A stretch of 64,000 bases of DNA. Origin: Solenopsis invicta. Lineage: Eukaryota > Arthropoda > Insecta > Hymenoptera > Formicidae. Location of the stretch: NCBI RefSeq assembly GCF_016802725.1, contig NC_052673.1:19089656-19153655 (forward strand). Direction: 5' to 3'. A program made the position numbers and the translations under genes. Positions within the stretch are counted from its first letter, which is position 1. Each line of letters opens with the position of its first letter. Positions 48,106 through 62,167 of this stretch are shown one piece after another. Under the pieces are notes generated by a model. The model saw only the letters and a program-made list of their open reading frames with translations, had not been told where the DNA came from and searched no databases.

Positions 48106-49553
48106 ATACTTTGCCAAGAAATTTGCATTTCGCGTAATTTCTAAAAAAAAAAAAAAAAAATGTAACACAAGCGAAAGAGCACAACGTGGCGATATAACGT
48201 AGATTTTTTTTCAACGCTCGTATCTTGAAGCTCGTATCTTGATACATAGTTAACGCGAGACAAAATGCAAATTCGCGCGATAGGTACTTACATGTTACAT
48301 GAATAAAACGTACGGCATATGCGTACGTACAACATTGATACGTATGGCCTACGCCCGTTAGAAAGAGAGTCTGCGTACGAAGATTGAAAATGGATTTTCG
48401 AAACGCAATTTCCCAGCGAGGAAATGAAGCGCGTGCATGGCCCGGCGGCCATGTGTATTTGTGTCGGTTGGTGTGTATATGCTGAATATTAACAAAAATA
48501 ATCCAATTCGCCCCTTACCGTCAATCGTGACCACATTGCCAACAATTGGATCGAGCGATTTTATGCACGCATAATTCTCGTGTGACTATTATGCAATTAC
48601 GAGTTGCAAAGAAGAATTGGAAAAAAGCTCTCTAAATCTCCGAGGCTATTAAGAATGTTCTCCATCCGCCATTTGATGAAACTGATTTATTTGAAATCTC
48701 ATTTTATCATAAACAGATAATATTTCAAACGTTATGTTATTGCTTTTATTGTCAATTAATGTGATAGTCTTAATTATGAATCAATTGGGAAAATTAAATG
48801 TTTTACAAACATACATGTATTAATAATATTATAAAAAATGTTTTTTTACATTCTTTAATTTTTTTGTAATTGTTATAATATGAAATTATTTTCTCAATTG
48901 TTGCTAATACTTGGGGAAAAAAGCAGAAAGTTACTTTTAATAACCTTTAATTAACTCTTTATTTATTATTGAATATACAGTGTCTTAAAATTTGCGATTT
49001 AAAATATTATTATTATTAAAGCAGAAAAGTTTTTGAAAAATTAAGTAATAGTTACTTGTAGATTTTTATTTCAAATAATTTTTGAGATGAAAGCTTAAAA
49101 CTTGTCAGATCAGTTTAGATTAGTAATTTATTTATAATTTTTGTACACGGGAGTGTTCCGTTTGACCACATTGCGAGTGATCACTGCCATTCACAACAAT
49201 TGGCGCTTAAAGTTTTCTATTGGAACAACCAGAAAATTTTATATTAAATTAGCCAATTGGCGACGTGAACAAGTTGAGTCTGATTCCTTTTGGTCTGATT
49301 TTCAAGTCAACTCCCTTTGCCTTGCCGGTTACATGGTAGCAACGTGGTAGGCTTACCAATCGCATATAACTAAAATTTGCGACGCTTTGTCTCAGAGAAA
49401 TGGCATTCTAATGATTTTTGTACTTTTTGTCGAACCGTCATTAAAATTTTGTCCGTTTCAGATAATTTTTGTTTTTAAATAATTAAACATTAGATATTTT
49501 TATTATTAATAATACGCTTTTTCTATAACAATTTATAATCCTTATTAAATTTT
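48106..49553. other. Spacer, no gene called
   Basis: Contains an A18 run at about 48144-48161. Otherwise AT-rich. A segment at 49140-49480 differs in composition, has a 69-codon plus frame (no ATG at its start) and inverted CAATTGGCG/GCCAATTG words, and may be an old repeat. Confidence 0.35.
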
Positions 49554-49625
49554 ATTTAAAGTCTTTGTAATTGTTATAGAATTATATAATTTTATAATTC
49601 TATAACAATTACAAAAGCTTTAAAT
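49554..49625. repeat. Inverted repeat with 32-bp arms
   Basis: Arms 49554-49585 and 49594-49625 have two mismatches and an 8-base loop (ATAATTTT). The inner 22 base pairs are perfect. It is short-looped, so it resembles a cruciform-forming palindrome more than a classic microRNA precursor, though a transcript would fold into a strong hairpin. Confidence 0.7.
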
Positions 49626-51537
49626 GTATTGTAATTCTACACACATAGGCACACATTTCATTTTATATATACGGTAATAATAAATAAATATTAAAGTTCA
49701 ATACAATTGCGACACGAAAGTTTCAAATAAAATGTTACAATAAGAATTACATCAATTGTTACGGAAAGTGCGTATCGAAACGTTATGAAAATGATGTATA
49801 ATTGGGATCTCTTGTTCATCATTTTATTTGAAACTTTGATAAAAAGTTATTCTAGCAAATAAAATTCAGATACTTTGCATATTATTTCTGATATTCGGTG
49901 TGTATACGTAAGCAATAAATAGAGTTACCACGGATTGTTGCTTTGACGACCTCTGAACCAATTACCCTGAAATTATTATTAGAGTCTCTTCTATTGCTCT
50001 GTCATTCACCTTTCAGTTATTGTTCGTGACGTATCATAAAGCGAACTGTAAAGCGCATACTTTGCGCACGACATTGTTTTTGACTACGAACGAAACAGAC
50101 TAAAACGCAGCGGCGATGCGAAGCAGCTGCCACGAGCAGACTCATTTCCAATCATTTTCAAACATATTTCATATCCAGGTCCGGAAGTCGATTAAATATC
50201 GAGTGGTTCGATTTCATACGATGATTAATATTGTCCGATAACATACGCGAGGAATGTAACGCTCGTCGAAAACGAGCGAATTACAGGGATAAAATTTGTA
50301 GAATGCCATTTTTCTCGCTGAGCAATTAATTAATAGTACTTCATTTATCGAGAGTGCCGAACGTAAGCATATTGAATATTCCACCAAATTTTATGTACAG
50401 CTCGAATAGATTTTGCATTCATTTGGGTTGTTAAATATTGTTGCTAAATGTAATACCCGATACGTGTATTTTAAGGCAGAAACGATTCATTATAACTAAT
50501 CATTATAATTTGAATTGATTGCGTATTGCGATAAAAGAAGAAAAAATTTACAATTTTTCAGTGCATTAAACTCCTTTCATGAGATATAGATACCAATGTA
50601 TAGATATGTAACTATTTAAATCAAAATATTATATACATATATTTGATAAGTAATTTATTAAATATTGTATCAAGTATATTTCTCTGATTATATTGACTAC
50701 GGTATTTGGACTGCCCGTATTATAGAAATAGAAATATATTATAGAAATTTTTATAGATTAAAATAAAATAATAATAAAGTATGCTTAAAAAAAGTTTTGA
50801 AATTTGCAAGGATTTTCTTGGATAAATAATCTTTTTGCATTTGTCGTTAAAACTTTCTTTTCTTGACTATAATTACATGTATATCGAGTAATTAAAAGAG
50901 ATTATTTAAAAAATGTTAATCAGTTTATAGTTTTCTATTAATTAACAAATCAAAGAAATGGAAAGATGCTGATTTAACGAATACCGATTGATATCGAAAG
51001 GGATGATTGTTTAAATGAAGGAATATAGAACTTTATTCTAAAGAATCTTATAGCTTACGAAAATGTATTCAATATATAAGATGATATACGATGCCGATAA
51101 AATTGTACACGTATCGCTTATTGCTCATGTCATATTTGTTATTACAATGTACTAATATATAAGTCCAATGTTTCCGCCGCGCCGCGCCGCGTGGAATCGA
51201 AGTAGATTGAATTGCGTTTTGTCAGACGCGCGAGATTTATTGACAGATTAACAATAATTATTCTACGAGATTCATCAATAGATACGGTTAAATGAGTATC
51301 GAATCGTTTGAAATCGCGGACGCGATAAGCTGTTAATGGAACGCTGCGGAGAAAGGAGAGAGGCCGGAAAGAGACGCGAATCTGTAGGATTGCTTTTAAA
51401 TTCGGTTATCTAGTAGCACTATATTCACCGTACCGGCAATAACTTAGTTCCCTAATACTTCACAGGTCGCGGAAACTCGACGATGCGTACGATGCGCAGC
51501 ATAAAAAAAGTCCACGGGACTGTACCAAGTCCCTCTA
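49626..51537. other. Spacer, no gene seen
   Basis: AT-rich; mixed-GC near 49980-50320 and 51170-51530. (GCCGC)n of three units lies at 51175-51191. No open frame of note. Confidence 0.45.
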
Positions 51538-51594
51538 TTTACGAAATATAGTATATATGTAGTATATAGTATATATCTATTCTATCTATCTATC

Positions 51595-51625
<31 letters not shown>
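51538..51625. repeat. Compound (TATC)n/(TA)n microsatellite
   Basis: AGTATATAT variants, then four TATC units, then about 14 TA units, ending in ATAGATAG. Confidence 0.93.
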
Positions 51626-51627
<2 letters not shown>

Positions 51628-52467
51628 GATAGAAAAAGACATTGAATAAATGAGGGACGGGTAAGGGAGGACGGGGGTAAACCCGAGCCGATGGTGGGAG
51701 GGAGGGCTGTGAAGCAGATTTCATCCCTCCTGGGGGCACCGGGGCCGCCAACCTCCACTAGAGCCGATTAACGGGGTAATTTATCAAAAAATAAACGCAT
51801 GCTTTTAAGCTGATATTTTGCGACACGTGGTGCAAGCTTGCACAAAATATCCCAGGTACAATTCACCTTCGCTACCTCGGCAGCGGGATAATTATCGGAC
51901 ATTCCGTAGGTCGTTAACTCTTTCCTATTCTGCCTAAAGCCATTGAATAGTTTTTTCTTTCCTTCTCTTTTTTTCTTGACACACCGCGCGACCAGAGCGT
52001 GCAATTAGTCTGTGATTATATTAGTAAAGTAATTGCCTACTTGAACAATTGCCTACTAGAAGATAAAAATTTAACTTTTTTTTTAAACAATCTTTGACTT
52101 CAATTTTTAACATTATTTTGTCAGGTTTGCAATTACAGAAATATGATAATATCCTAAAATCTTTCTTTTCTTGTTATCCATGTTTTCATGTAAGTAACAC
52201 GATTAACATGATATTTTTAAGATTTACGCAATCTTTACAAATACGTATAATTGATGTATTGTACGTAAATAAAGTAGATTATTTGTTGTTGCTATTTCCT
52301 TTCGAATTGTTCTTATATATGTACTCGTATTTCGCATATAATACGAGTTTCGCTGTTTTTTTTATATGCTACACAAAATATTGATAAAAACCACAGTGTA
52401 TTGTTTCATATAAATGTATTCTCTTTGCGCAAGCGGTTTTTCAATCTAGTAAATGCTCTTAACACAC

Positions 52468-52470
<3 letters not shown>
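51626..52470. other. Spacer, no gene called
   Basis: Starts G-rich (51655-51745, many GGG runs). A 78-codon minus frame (51768-52004) and a 96-codon plus frame (52094-52384) are unsupported; the second is Phe/Ile/Tyr-rich from AT-rich DNA. Confidence 0.35.

Positions 52471-52506
<36 letters not shown>
52471..52506. repeat. (AG)n microsatellite
   Basis: About 17 AG units. Confidence 0.95.
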
Positions 52507-52511
<5 letters not shown>

Positions 52512-53730
52512 AAAAGCACGCTTGCAAACAAATATTGGTCAAAACTGATTCATAACATCAATCGATATTCGTCAAATCGGCGACCTCTGCATTTCGTTTG
52601 TTACCTCGTAATTAATTAAAAGTTACAAAACTCATATTTTTTATGAAATACGACTATTTCTTTTACGTAATATTTATTGGACTCTGCGTTACTCGCAAGG
52701 ATATTTTAATTAAGCTGTTATACTTTTAAAGAAGAGAAAAAGAGCATTCTTTTCGTAATCTTTCTTAATTTTAAGACGTTATTTCATTTTTAACTTTAAT
52801 TTAAAGGCTAACATAAATTGACAAGATATGTATAAATATATGAAGAAATATAGTAAAATATTATATAATACAAGTATGAGTATGTACACACGTGTCGGAG
52901 ATATAACGCGCGAAAGTTATTGCTTTCCCCGACTTTTCACCGCCGTAATCGCGAACCGACGTACGGCGAATAATCTACTATGAATGTAATTAATTCAAGA
53001 CGAGCGTAGGGAGGGGAGGGAGGGGGGAAGGTCGTCGGCGTGGCTTCGGCCCTTTAATGTTCCGTACAGGTGTTGCTGATGGCAGACTCAAGCCGCTAAT
53101 GTATTGACCGTCCTTGGGTGCGTCGGATCGCAAAAATTTCACGTGGCGAGAAAAAAAGCGATCGGCGCGGGTATCGAGGCGACCCGCGAGGGCATTGCGC
53201 CCCCGATCGGGGCAATCGATTCTCGCTCAGGCAAGATCCGAGGCTGGTGACGAGTAAAATTGCCGGAAGCGACGTCAGACAATATTTCGCTCGTTAAGGG
53301 CCGCGCGCTGCGCGCCCAGGAAAGGCGGGTGGAGGAAGTGGAAGAGATATTAAAAGTAAGGCACGATGGGCGAACTTATCTCATTAGAACAGCTTGTAAA
53401 GCCAATCTCCGTGCAGCTCTCGTCCCAACGCCGGGTTACACACAACTTTCAACGGCGATTGAGAGTTCGAACTTGTCCCTTTCGTGACTGGTAGACGTGC
53501 CCTTCCTCCGTCCTCCCTCCTCCGTCCTCTCGTTACCCTCTATCGGAGAAATTCGAGAATAAGAAAAAAAACCTATCCGATCATGGTCAATTTTTCGTTA
53601 TCTTGAGTCAACTGGATAATTCGCTATGAAACCGCCCTACCGATATCTGTATATGGTATCAAAAGTGCGACATTAGTAGTTTTCTTATCATAGAATAAAA
53701 TTGCATTTAAAAAAGAGATGCAGAAAATAT
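52507..53730. other. Spacer with GC-rich block
   Basis: AT-rich to 52900, then GC-rich 52910-53540 with a G-run tract. A 75-codon plus frame at 53260-53487 begins at a non-ATG start in a GC-rich block and is unsupported. Confidence 0.35.
53009..53027 (+). other. Four-run G tract (G-quadruplex motif)
   Basis: GGG, GGGG, GGG and GGGGGG with single-A loops form a canonical four-run motif. Confidence 0.55.
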
Positions 53731-53832
53731 TTTCCTTCCTTCCTTCCTTCCTTCCTTCTTTCCTTCCTTTCTTCTCTTCTTCCCCTTCCTTCCTTCTTTC
53801 CTTCTTTCCTTCTTTCCTTCTTTCCTTCTTTC
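53731..53832. repeat. (TTCC)n/(TTTCC)n array
   Basis: About 100 bases of TTCC and TTTCC units with a few CTTCTT interruptions. Open in several frames on both strands (60-73 codons), which is purely compositional. Confidence 0.95.
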
Positions 53833-56793
53833 TCCGCTCTTTCCCGCCTCTTTTTCGAAAGAGATGGCATTCGTAGGAATTAAAAAGACGAAACGCGTAA
53901 TAAAATCACAAACTTCTTCAAAAGTCATTTGTAAGAATCACGTTTACGTATGCGGGATCATCGGGATGTGTATTGCGCGGTGCTCGTCACGATCTACGAA
54001 TAAATCGAATTTCCTCTCCAGATATTTAAGTATGCTGAAAAAATCTATATCACCACGCGCGCGTACTCTTAATGCACTCATATGTATGTGTAGAATATTC
54101 TAATGTGATTTCTGATTCATAATGCATCTGCAAGGAACGCAGACGTTAGAAGAGAGCGCAATGCTGTATGTGTGTGTGTACATGTATGTATATAAAAATG
54201 TGTGGGATATGTACACACACTCTTCCATCATATACATAATATAATAATGTATTCTTTTCAAAATCATATTCCGCCAAATTCACTTATCGAAAATTCTTCT
54301 TCACTTACGGAAACGCACGCGGCAAAACTTATATACCAAATGTAAACGGCAAAAATTTATATTACGAGCTGTTGATGCTTATTATGTAATAATTATTATT
54401 ACTGAAATTGAATTTAATTAATTTAAATTTAATTAATTAATTTTTAACAAAATTTTAATTATAGATAATTACAGCTAAATGCTTAATATCATGCGCACGT
54501 ATGTGTTTTTCGTACAACTATTTATTTATTTCACTTTTGTTAGTTGATAAATGTTTATTATAATTATTATATAAAATTATTTTTTTGTAATAATTAAAAA
54601 ATGTTACGTTATACAAGATACTGATTGTGAGTTATTAAAATCTTTTTAGGCCTCAAAATGGAATATTTGCGCTGGATACCGTTAAAACGGAAAAGACCGT
54701 ACAAACGATGTTCGTTAAGCTTGGAGAAACGCTGTGAAAACGATATCATAGGCGCGATGTTGGCAAAACGCAATTTTGATCAGAAAGCGGATTTAAATAT
54801 TTCTACGAATTTACATTCTGCTTCAAAACGCTGCATCATTGCCTGAATCGATGAGATTTACCGCGCTTTCCGTGAAAGGCGTGTGACGGATTGTACAAAC
54901 ACAAATATTTCCCCATGTCCTCGTTTTTTTTTTTTTATTATTTTGATCCTCTCTATTTGGACGAATCCGGTTTAATAAGCACTCGCCGACTCTTTGTAGA
55001 TGATTAATCTCACTCATGAAAAAGAGTGGAACGTGCGAGAGATCTATCAACGATTTGCGTTTAAACAAAATGCGCTTGTGTGCTCAATGTAATCCTTTCT
55101 CTCAAAGAGCGCGACGAGCTTGCAATCGGTATTATTATTATTATTATCAGATGGTGAATATTTCATTTCCTTTACAATGATAAAGATCATAAATGTAAGA
55201 ATTTTATGTTTCTCGATTAGTACTTGTTTAACTTATGAAACCGTCGTAGCTAGTTATAAATAAACATATGAATACGAATGCACGCGTGCATAAATTTATA
55301 ATGCATTATTAAGTCAAAAATTGGCTTTGCGATTTTCCGTCGTTTATACATATCCAATTCCATAGCTTTCAAGGAAAGCAATCGTTCCTAAAGGATAAGA
55401 GATGTTAAATCAATCATCTTATTCTTCGAGAATCGTAAGACGTAATTAAGAGGCGCGAGAGATAGTACCCAAATGAAGATTAATGCAAACAAAATGGTAC
55501 ATTGCTAATACGTATATCGAGGCATTATGTTATAAATTAGCTATTGTGGCGCGATCGCACGTGTGGATGTAGCTAACTGACGAAGGATAATTTAGCTTAG
55601 CCGCGTTCAGCAGAATATCCGCGAGAATCGCCAGGGGCATAGCAAAATGCCCTTTCTAATTAGCATGTCGGCCCATGGAAATTATGCTCGATTTGTCGGC
55701 GATTTGACGTGTTGCGGAAGGTTACGATATACACATTTCGCGTCAGCACTGACCTCCTTGTTTGTATCCCTTTTAATCGAATAATTGCGTGATAACACAG
55801 TCAAAATAGATATGCACCCTATACTATTTGTCTTACAGATTCATTGTTTTCATATCTACGAACAGAAGAAAGCTTGGAGAAAGTGGCTATGAAGCACTAA
55901 GCTATTAAGATAACAAATAAAGAATTGTTGGCACATACGCGCAATAACAAATTGCCGATTGCAGGCGCGGAGCGCCGATTGTCGCGAATTTGAAAAACAA
56001 TTAGTGAATTGTGGTCCGCACCGACACCACCTCTATTTGAGCGTGCCCTCCACAAATGTTCCACCGATCTCGTAGCGGTCATCGCACACGTATCCAAATT
56101 CATTTGCATATACGGAAAATGGTGGATAGAAACCGCGAAAATTTCGTGATGCGGTTTCACGCGAATATAATGGACCTGCGCCTAAAAAAAAGGCGCGGTG
56201 ACGTAACGCTAGACGAATATTCGTTCGAGCGTAGCGTACCATATTGGTATGTATGGAAAGGCGCCGATAGCATATGTGAATTTCAACCAATAATATGAGA
56301 CTATAGACTGCGCAGACCTCACAGAGCGGAATATAGGCCTCTGTACTCCTCTGTTGTGTTGTAATGTATAATAGAGATATATTTGCAAGATTCTACGCCA
56401 CAACAAATAACATGCAATCTTTTCCAAAATATCTAACGTCTCATCGAACATCTCGTCGTTACATGCTGTATGTGATAGCGATGCATAATTCATATTTCCA
56501 TTTCATGTCATTTTACACCTCGCATGCGACGCGTTGCGCGGCATGATTTTTGCACTCCAGAAAATATACGAGTGTCAACTTTATTTGTCTCCAAATTCTA
56601 TTAATATGTATATGATGTGTTTTGATATTTTTATTACTTTACTAATTTTTTACTTTTTTTACTTTTTTTACTTTTTTCGAAAGAAATTCATAATTGCTTT
56701 TAAATTCTATATTTGTCTGTAAGCGTAACAATTTGATTGCATAATATATTTCTTGGTAAATAATTAACCATTTTTATATTTTAATTAAGAAAG

Positions 56794-56795
<2 letters not shown>
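53833..56795. other. Spacer, no gene called
   Basis: Mostly AT-rich; a short TG tract lies near 54169. The part from 55530 to 55790 is non-repetitive, mixed-GC and free of open frames, so it may be regulatory. The part from 55897 to 56546 has overlapping 60-94-codon frames on both strands and no support. A (TTTTTTAC) tandem lies near 56649-56673. Confidence 0.35.

Positions 56796-56837
<42 letters not shown>
56796..56837. repeat. (TG)n microsatellite
   Basis: About 21 uninterrupted TG units. Confidence 0.97.
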
Positions 56838-56840
<3 letters not shown>

Positions 56841-59800
56841 GAAAATTTTAAATGGGTATGAAAAGTGGGTTCAACACGCACCCTGCCACTCTCAGCGTAT
56901 AGCCCACGGCTAACATCCATGTCGTGTCGACCATATATTCCGCGTATATTTCCATTGACGATTATTTTACACGTCAGAAAAATCTGTATCTGATAATCGA
57001 TGCATAACAGTACTGATCCATCCTCACTCGATATCTATCTGATCTGATTTAACAACATATGTCGGCTTACCTGCCATTGAGCCGTTTTAAATTGTTTTAA
57101 CTATAGTCCCAGATTGAGGTATTACGCAAATTTAATAAACGAAGTTTATTCCCTATACGCGTAATGATCGATCTGATCTAGCACGAAAAAATAATGTGTG
57201 ACGTGTAAAAAGAATTAAAAGTATATATATTTATATATGCGTATACAAAATTTACAAGTGTCAAAAAATTAGAGATTAATTTAAAAATGTTAAAGTAATA
57301 AATAGCATATATTATAAACAAATTAAATTGATATGAAATAAGAAACAATTATGAAACTTTAAGAAGAGAGACTTTAAGCTAATTGCAATATAAATTTATA
57401 AAAAAAGAAAGATACGTGTACAATAACATGAATATAAAATATAATCCCAAAATCTTTGCCTTTTTTTGAATAATTTTGTATATATCGTATAATATATAAA
57501 CAAAAGATGTATTATATATAAGATGTGTCAAAAAATTCCCATAAAGTAACAAACGCGCATTGGTATATAATAAATCAACATTTTTTATGAAATACGTTTC
57601 ACTTTCTCTCTCCTTCTTCTTGTTTGATTATTACGCGCGTAATAATCGCGGCTTTAATATTTCCCGGATTTTCGGATACGAAAATAATAGAGTGCGAGCA
57701 AAATCAATCGTGAAATATAACATGTAGACGTACCGAATAAATTGAAACGTTGTTCGAATGTATTTATTAATATCATGCGCGTCCACGGAACACTTGGATT
57801 TGCGTTCCCGCGTTACCGCGAAGTAACTTATGTTTCGCTACTGCCTGGGAATTAATTAAAATAGCCATGGCATCTATATATACGCGCACATGTAATTGTA
57901 TCTCTCCAAAACATTATACGCGAGTGTCCCAGAAAACACGTATGTGTCATTTAGACGCAATCAGCCGGATACGCTGCGACAGCAATGCAAGGGACGTGAT
58001 ATAATTTTCAAGAGCATATCGTTTTACTTTTACATGTCGGAGACCGTGAAAGAGATATTAGCATAATTTATTAATTTAAATTAAACGGTATTAAGAAATT
58101 AAATGTTTTTCACTAATCTTATCTTTAAAAAATATGAACGGCAAACTTCAATAACCGAATCGAATTACAATAGTAAAAAGGATAGCTAGCATAGGTCAGG
58201 CTCATGTTTTTCTATAGAAATAAAATATCTTAATTACCACTTAATTATTATAAGGATTTTAGGAGAAATTAGTCTTGCAAAAAAATTTCAGGATATTCGT
58301 CTACGTAGAGAGCATGCGGCGCAAAATATCCGGCGCGTGCCGAAACTTTCCATCGCGTCTTTCCGAGGCATCCGATAAATATCTTGGGATAAGTAAATTC
58401 GTTAATAAACTCACGATTTAATACACTTACGACAATTAAGTTACGATAAGCTCGTAATACTCGTAAAATACCGTGGTATCGTGCGCAGCAGGCACAAGTA
58501 GTATTCTAATGAAATATTATGTCGTTAAAAGGACAAGAATGGATATATGTGACAGCAACGAAAAAGTCACAGAACACGTAAACCACTTTATAATAGGGCG
58601 GGCGCATACAATTAGTCGCGGATCTCTAATTTACACGTTTACGCAATTCAACGCGCGATAATTAATTGCTTTAAATCCGTGATAATTTACGCCGCCACAT
58701 TTCGAAACAACGATCGTTCTACATGATTGAAAATGGGGAAAAGGTGTCCACCATTAAAATATACAAACAAATTGTTTGCCAATTTATTTTCTTTTGTGGT
58801 ATAAAACTATAGAATAACACAAATTAAAACGCACAATAAAAAATATACAATTATATACGCACACGTGCGTATTTATTGCATGTGTACATTAATACATTAA
58901 TACATGCATAATTAATGCATGTGTGTATGTATTACAATTACATGGAGATACATTTTATTAAATATAAATTAGAGCATTTTCTGAATCACAATAATATTAC
59001 GTTTATCATCGCAATCATAGTAACGTCATATCACTTAAATATATCGTTAAAAAAGAAGAAGAATAATAACATAATTTCTTTGACTAAAAATCTTACCATT
59101 TAATCTTATAAATTAATTTATATTATATTGTATATTTTCTATAATTACTGCATAATTACATTTTATATAATTATGGAAGAACAAGTGCATTATACATGTA
59201 TTAATTCTTACAAATTACACTGGATCACGTGAAATCGCTATTCAGTCCATTTAACAATGTCATGTACGTGATTTTGATAATGATCAAGATTTCGACGCGT
59301 ACTAATTAGAAGTAATACTTCTCTTGTAAATGAAAACACGTGGGGAAATCACAGAGAGAAGCAATTATTCGCAAATCACTGATACACAATTTTGCATCGA
59401 ATCTCAATGCGCATTATGTTTCCCAAAAGGATTACGTACGTTCCGACAACGAATCCGAATTAATTAATCTGGCTAATTCGCGAGGCGCAATACGCGAAGC
59501 CAAATGGTGTCGAAACAGAAAGATTTATTTTCAGCGCGCATCGCGAGAACGGGGAGGGCAATCACCATCGTGATAATTGAATTTTTATAATGATAGAAAT
59601 TCTGTCGTTCCTCTCGTTCGTCGAATGAGCGTTTATTTGCCGACGCCGCGCGTTTTATATATTGTAATATATTCGCATGACGAATGTTTCGCATTTTCGG
59701 TAAAGAATCCGCTTGTGCGATAAAGTATCCGCTTTCCAAATTAAATGTCATTATTTTTTCTCTCTCTTTTTCTTTTCTTTTTTCTTTTTTTTTTCTCTCT

Positions 59801-60267
59801 TTTTCTTTTTTTCGTCGATTTTGCAACCGACCGAGCGACGACGCTCATGCGTCTTCTTTAAATCACGATGTGGTCGGGTATTGGCGAAAAATGATTGTAT
59901 CTATCAACGTTTATCTATGATTGATAAATTTCGATCCGGTGCGTAACGACACGAAGCACAATGCGGCACAGTTCGGCGATGATACGAATAGAGAGGGGAA
60001 AAAAAAAAAAGAAAATACGTGGCGGGATGCCTCTCGGGGGACGCTGCGGGGCGAGGGAGAGGAATACGAGCCATCGAAAACGGACTATTGGTCCAGTGGC
60101 ACAATTCGTGCGCTTTTTCTCACGGCTATATACATGTGTGCGCAGCAAATCGAAATTCTATCTCTCGACGTTGCGTAGGAGGGAGCAGAAAGTGGTGGAT
60201 CGGTAGAGAGTGCATGCGAACATCGTATTCGATGACGATACCCGGCCTCGTATGTACATAAACGGGT
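56838..60267. other. Spacer, no gene seen
   Basis: AT-rich with mixed-GC islands near 57780-57990 and 58300-58700. A CT-rich tract lies at 59757-59815. An A run lies at 60000-60011. The part from 59904 to 60260 has open frames in five readings at once, which argues for chance. The inverted words ATACATTAATACATGCAT/ATTAATGCATGTGTG near 58890-58930 form a small palindrome. Confidence 0.4.
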
Positions 60268-60285
60268 CGTGCGTGCGTGCGTGCG
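60268..60285. repeat. (GTGC)n minisatellite
   Basis: Four tetranucleotide units in a CpG-rich block. Confidence 0.85.
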
Positions 60286-62100
60286 CCGCGTATGTACGCG
60301 TTGCCCGTGTTGGTGTGCTGCAACTGAAACCAAATTCGACTGCAGAGAGGCTAAAGGGCTTTTTTATACGTTGCAAACCAACCGTATGCGCGACGCGAAA
60401 TAAACGACAATGTGTGAGCCGCATTTCCTTTCCTCCCCTATAGTCCCCTGTAGACCGTAGACTATAGATTGGAGATGCAAGTATGCGGAGTCCGTTGTCT
60501 CACTAGAAGAATCGGCAAATTTACAACAATCGTTGTTTAAATGAAGATAACGAAACAGCCGATAATTTTTTTTAGTTTTCCATTTTTATCACAACTCTTA
60601 TTATTATTAATCCACAAATTATTTATCAATTAAAAGACACGTTTGTTATTGTTGCGATATTTCGTAAAAACTTACGTCACGTTATCGTACGTTACGATAG
60701 CCTATGGTAGTCTATTTAGATTTATTTTGAATCGTGCGCGATTGGTTTCAAAATAAGCTCAAAGATAAAATAGTAAGTTATAGAGATAGCAAATATAATT
60801 TTTCTTCCAAACGGTCTTTTCAGCGAGATATATGCGAGCGGGATTCAAAAAGTGTGAAAAATGTACGTATATATCTCTCTGAGGTAAATATCAGGGTGCA
60901 TAATTATCGGTCTACCTAGCAACAGATTTTTACGCAGGGTACAAAATCAGACATCCGACGAGATGTCGTATTTCCGCCTCGGACATTTTTCTATACGATA
61001 TCGCCACACGATATTTCATTTTTAATCGTCGACAGTACGACGTCGAATCGGGTCAATCGGCTTTTCTTTCTAGCAGCGTTTCACTCCGCCGTGACGTTCA
61101 ATTTCCTTCGTGTAGTCGTTATCGCTGTATTCAAAAGACGAGCATGTACGTGTACTACCGTAACGACATGTATGGAAAGCTTCGCGCGTGTATGCGGATA
61201 CGATATTGACACGTCGGTCACCTGGTGAAAAAAAAAACTCAACTGGCCAAAAGTGAAGATGTGTGATTCCGTTCATTCTGTGCGTGTAGCAACGTACATT
61301 TAATATTTATATTATATATAATATAATATAATACATAATGATTTTTCATGTATAATCGTGACTATCAAAATATTTCCCATTGCGACTAACGTGCAAAGTT
61401 ATTCTTGGTTGGTTTAATCGAAATCAACAATCAGATACAAATGTGCTTTGGTCTATCGTATATTTTCAATTAATTTGTTGTAGTTAAATCACTTTTAGAT
61501 TAACACGGATATCATGAGAGAATGTTTGGAATTTTTTTTCTACTTTATTCTTATATAAAAATGATAAAAGTTAAATTACAGTTAGCGTTTAGAAATGTTA
61601 AAGTTCGTTCCACTATATCACATCGATACGTTTTAATAAAATCGTTATTTATTTGCTTTAAAAAAACAATGATATTATCTCAAAATAATCTTTAATCGAG
61701 TTAACAATATTAATATCTGCTTAAACAGTTAAACGTAAACAATTGCATAAATAATGATAAGAAAAAGAATGATGTATATTTATCGTTATTTATTCAAATA
61801 TAAAAGTTTGATTTTAGAAAATTTCGATAAATGGAAATGATTGATTCATTGCGATTTGTATAAATGGAAAAATAGTTAAAAATTTCAAGCAGACTTGTTA
61901 CAGTATTCAAACGAAAGTAGAATATATTGTTGTATTCTAATCGAAAGATCGTATAGATTTTTCAATCTCACGTATTTAGGGCGAAGCAAGACTAGTGAGA
62001 GAGTCTCAAAAATGTTAAGAAAAGATCTTTCTATAATATGAAAAATGACGACAACAACTATCGGTGGTAACCGTGGCACGGAGTGCAGAGTGCGAGTGAC
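60286..62100. other. Spacer, no gene seen
   Basis: GC-richer to 60480 (with inverted CTATAGTC/GACTATAG), then AT-rich. Unsupported frames of 61-68 codons occur at 60734-60919, 61070-61276 and 61885-62079. Confidence 0.4.
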
Positions 62101-62109
62101 AGTGTTCCC

Positions 62110-62116
62110 TATAAAT
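62110..62116 (+). promoter_or_regulatory. TATA-like box
   Basis: TATAAAT in a GC-richer block, 52 bases before the ATG of the 94-codon frame at 62168. The spacing would allow transcription to start near 62140. A motif this short is common by chance. Confidence 0.12.
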
Positions 62117-62167
62117 TTGCAGGAGGAGACTTTCGTATTCGGCTCGTAGCTTATCTCGCGACGCGAG

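Noticed and set aside
50195..50225. GGTTCGATTTC resembling a tRNA B box
   Set aside because: No matching A box upstream and no cloverleaf could be drawn. Other GGTTCGA words (for example near 9749) failed the same test.
53688..53928. Lys/Glu/Arg-rich minus frames over the TTCC array
   Set aside because: They are direct translations of a tetranucleotide repeat.
59904..60261. Cluster of 66-85-codon frames in five readings
   Set aside because: Simultaneous openness in so many frames reflects composition, and none stands out by content.
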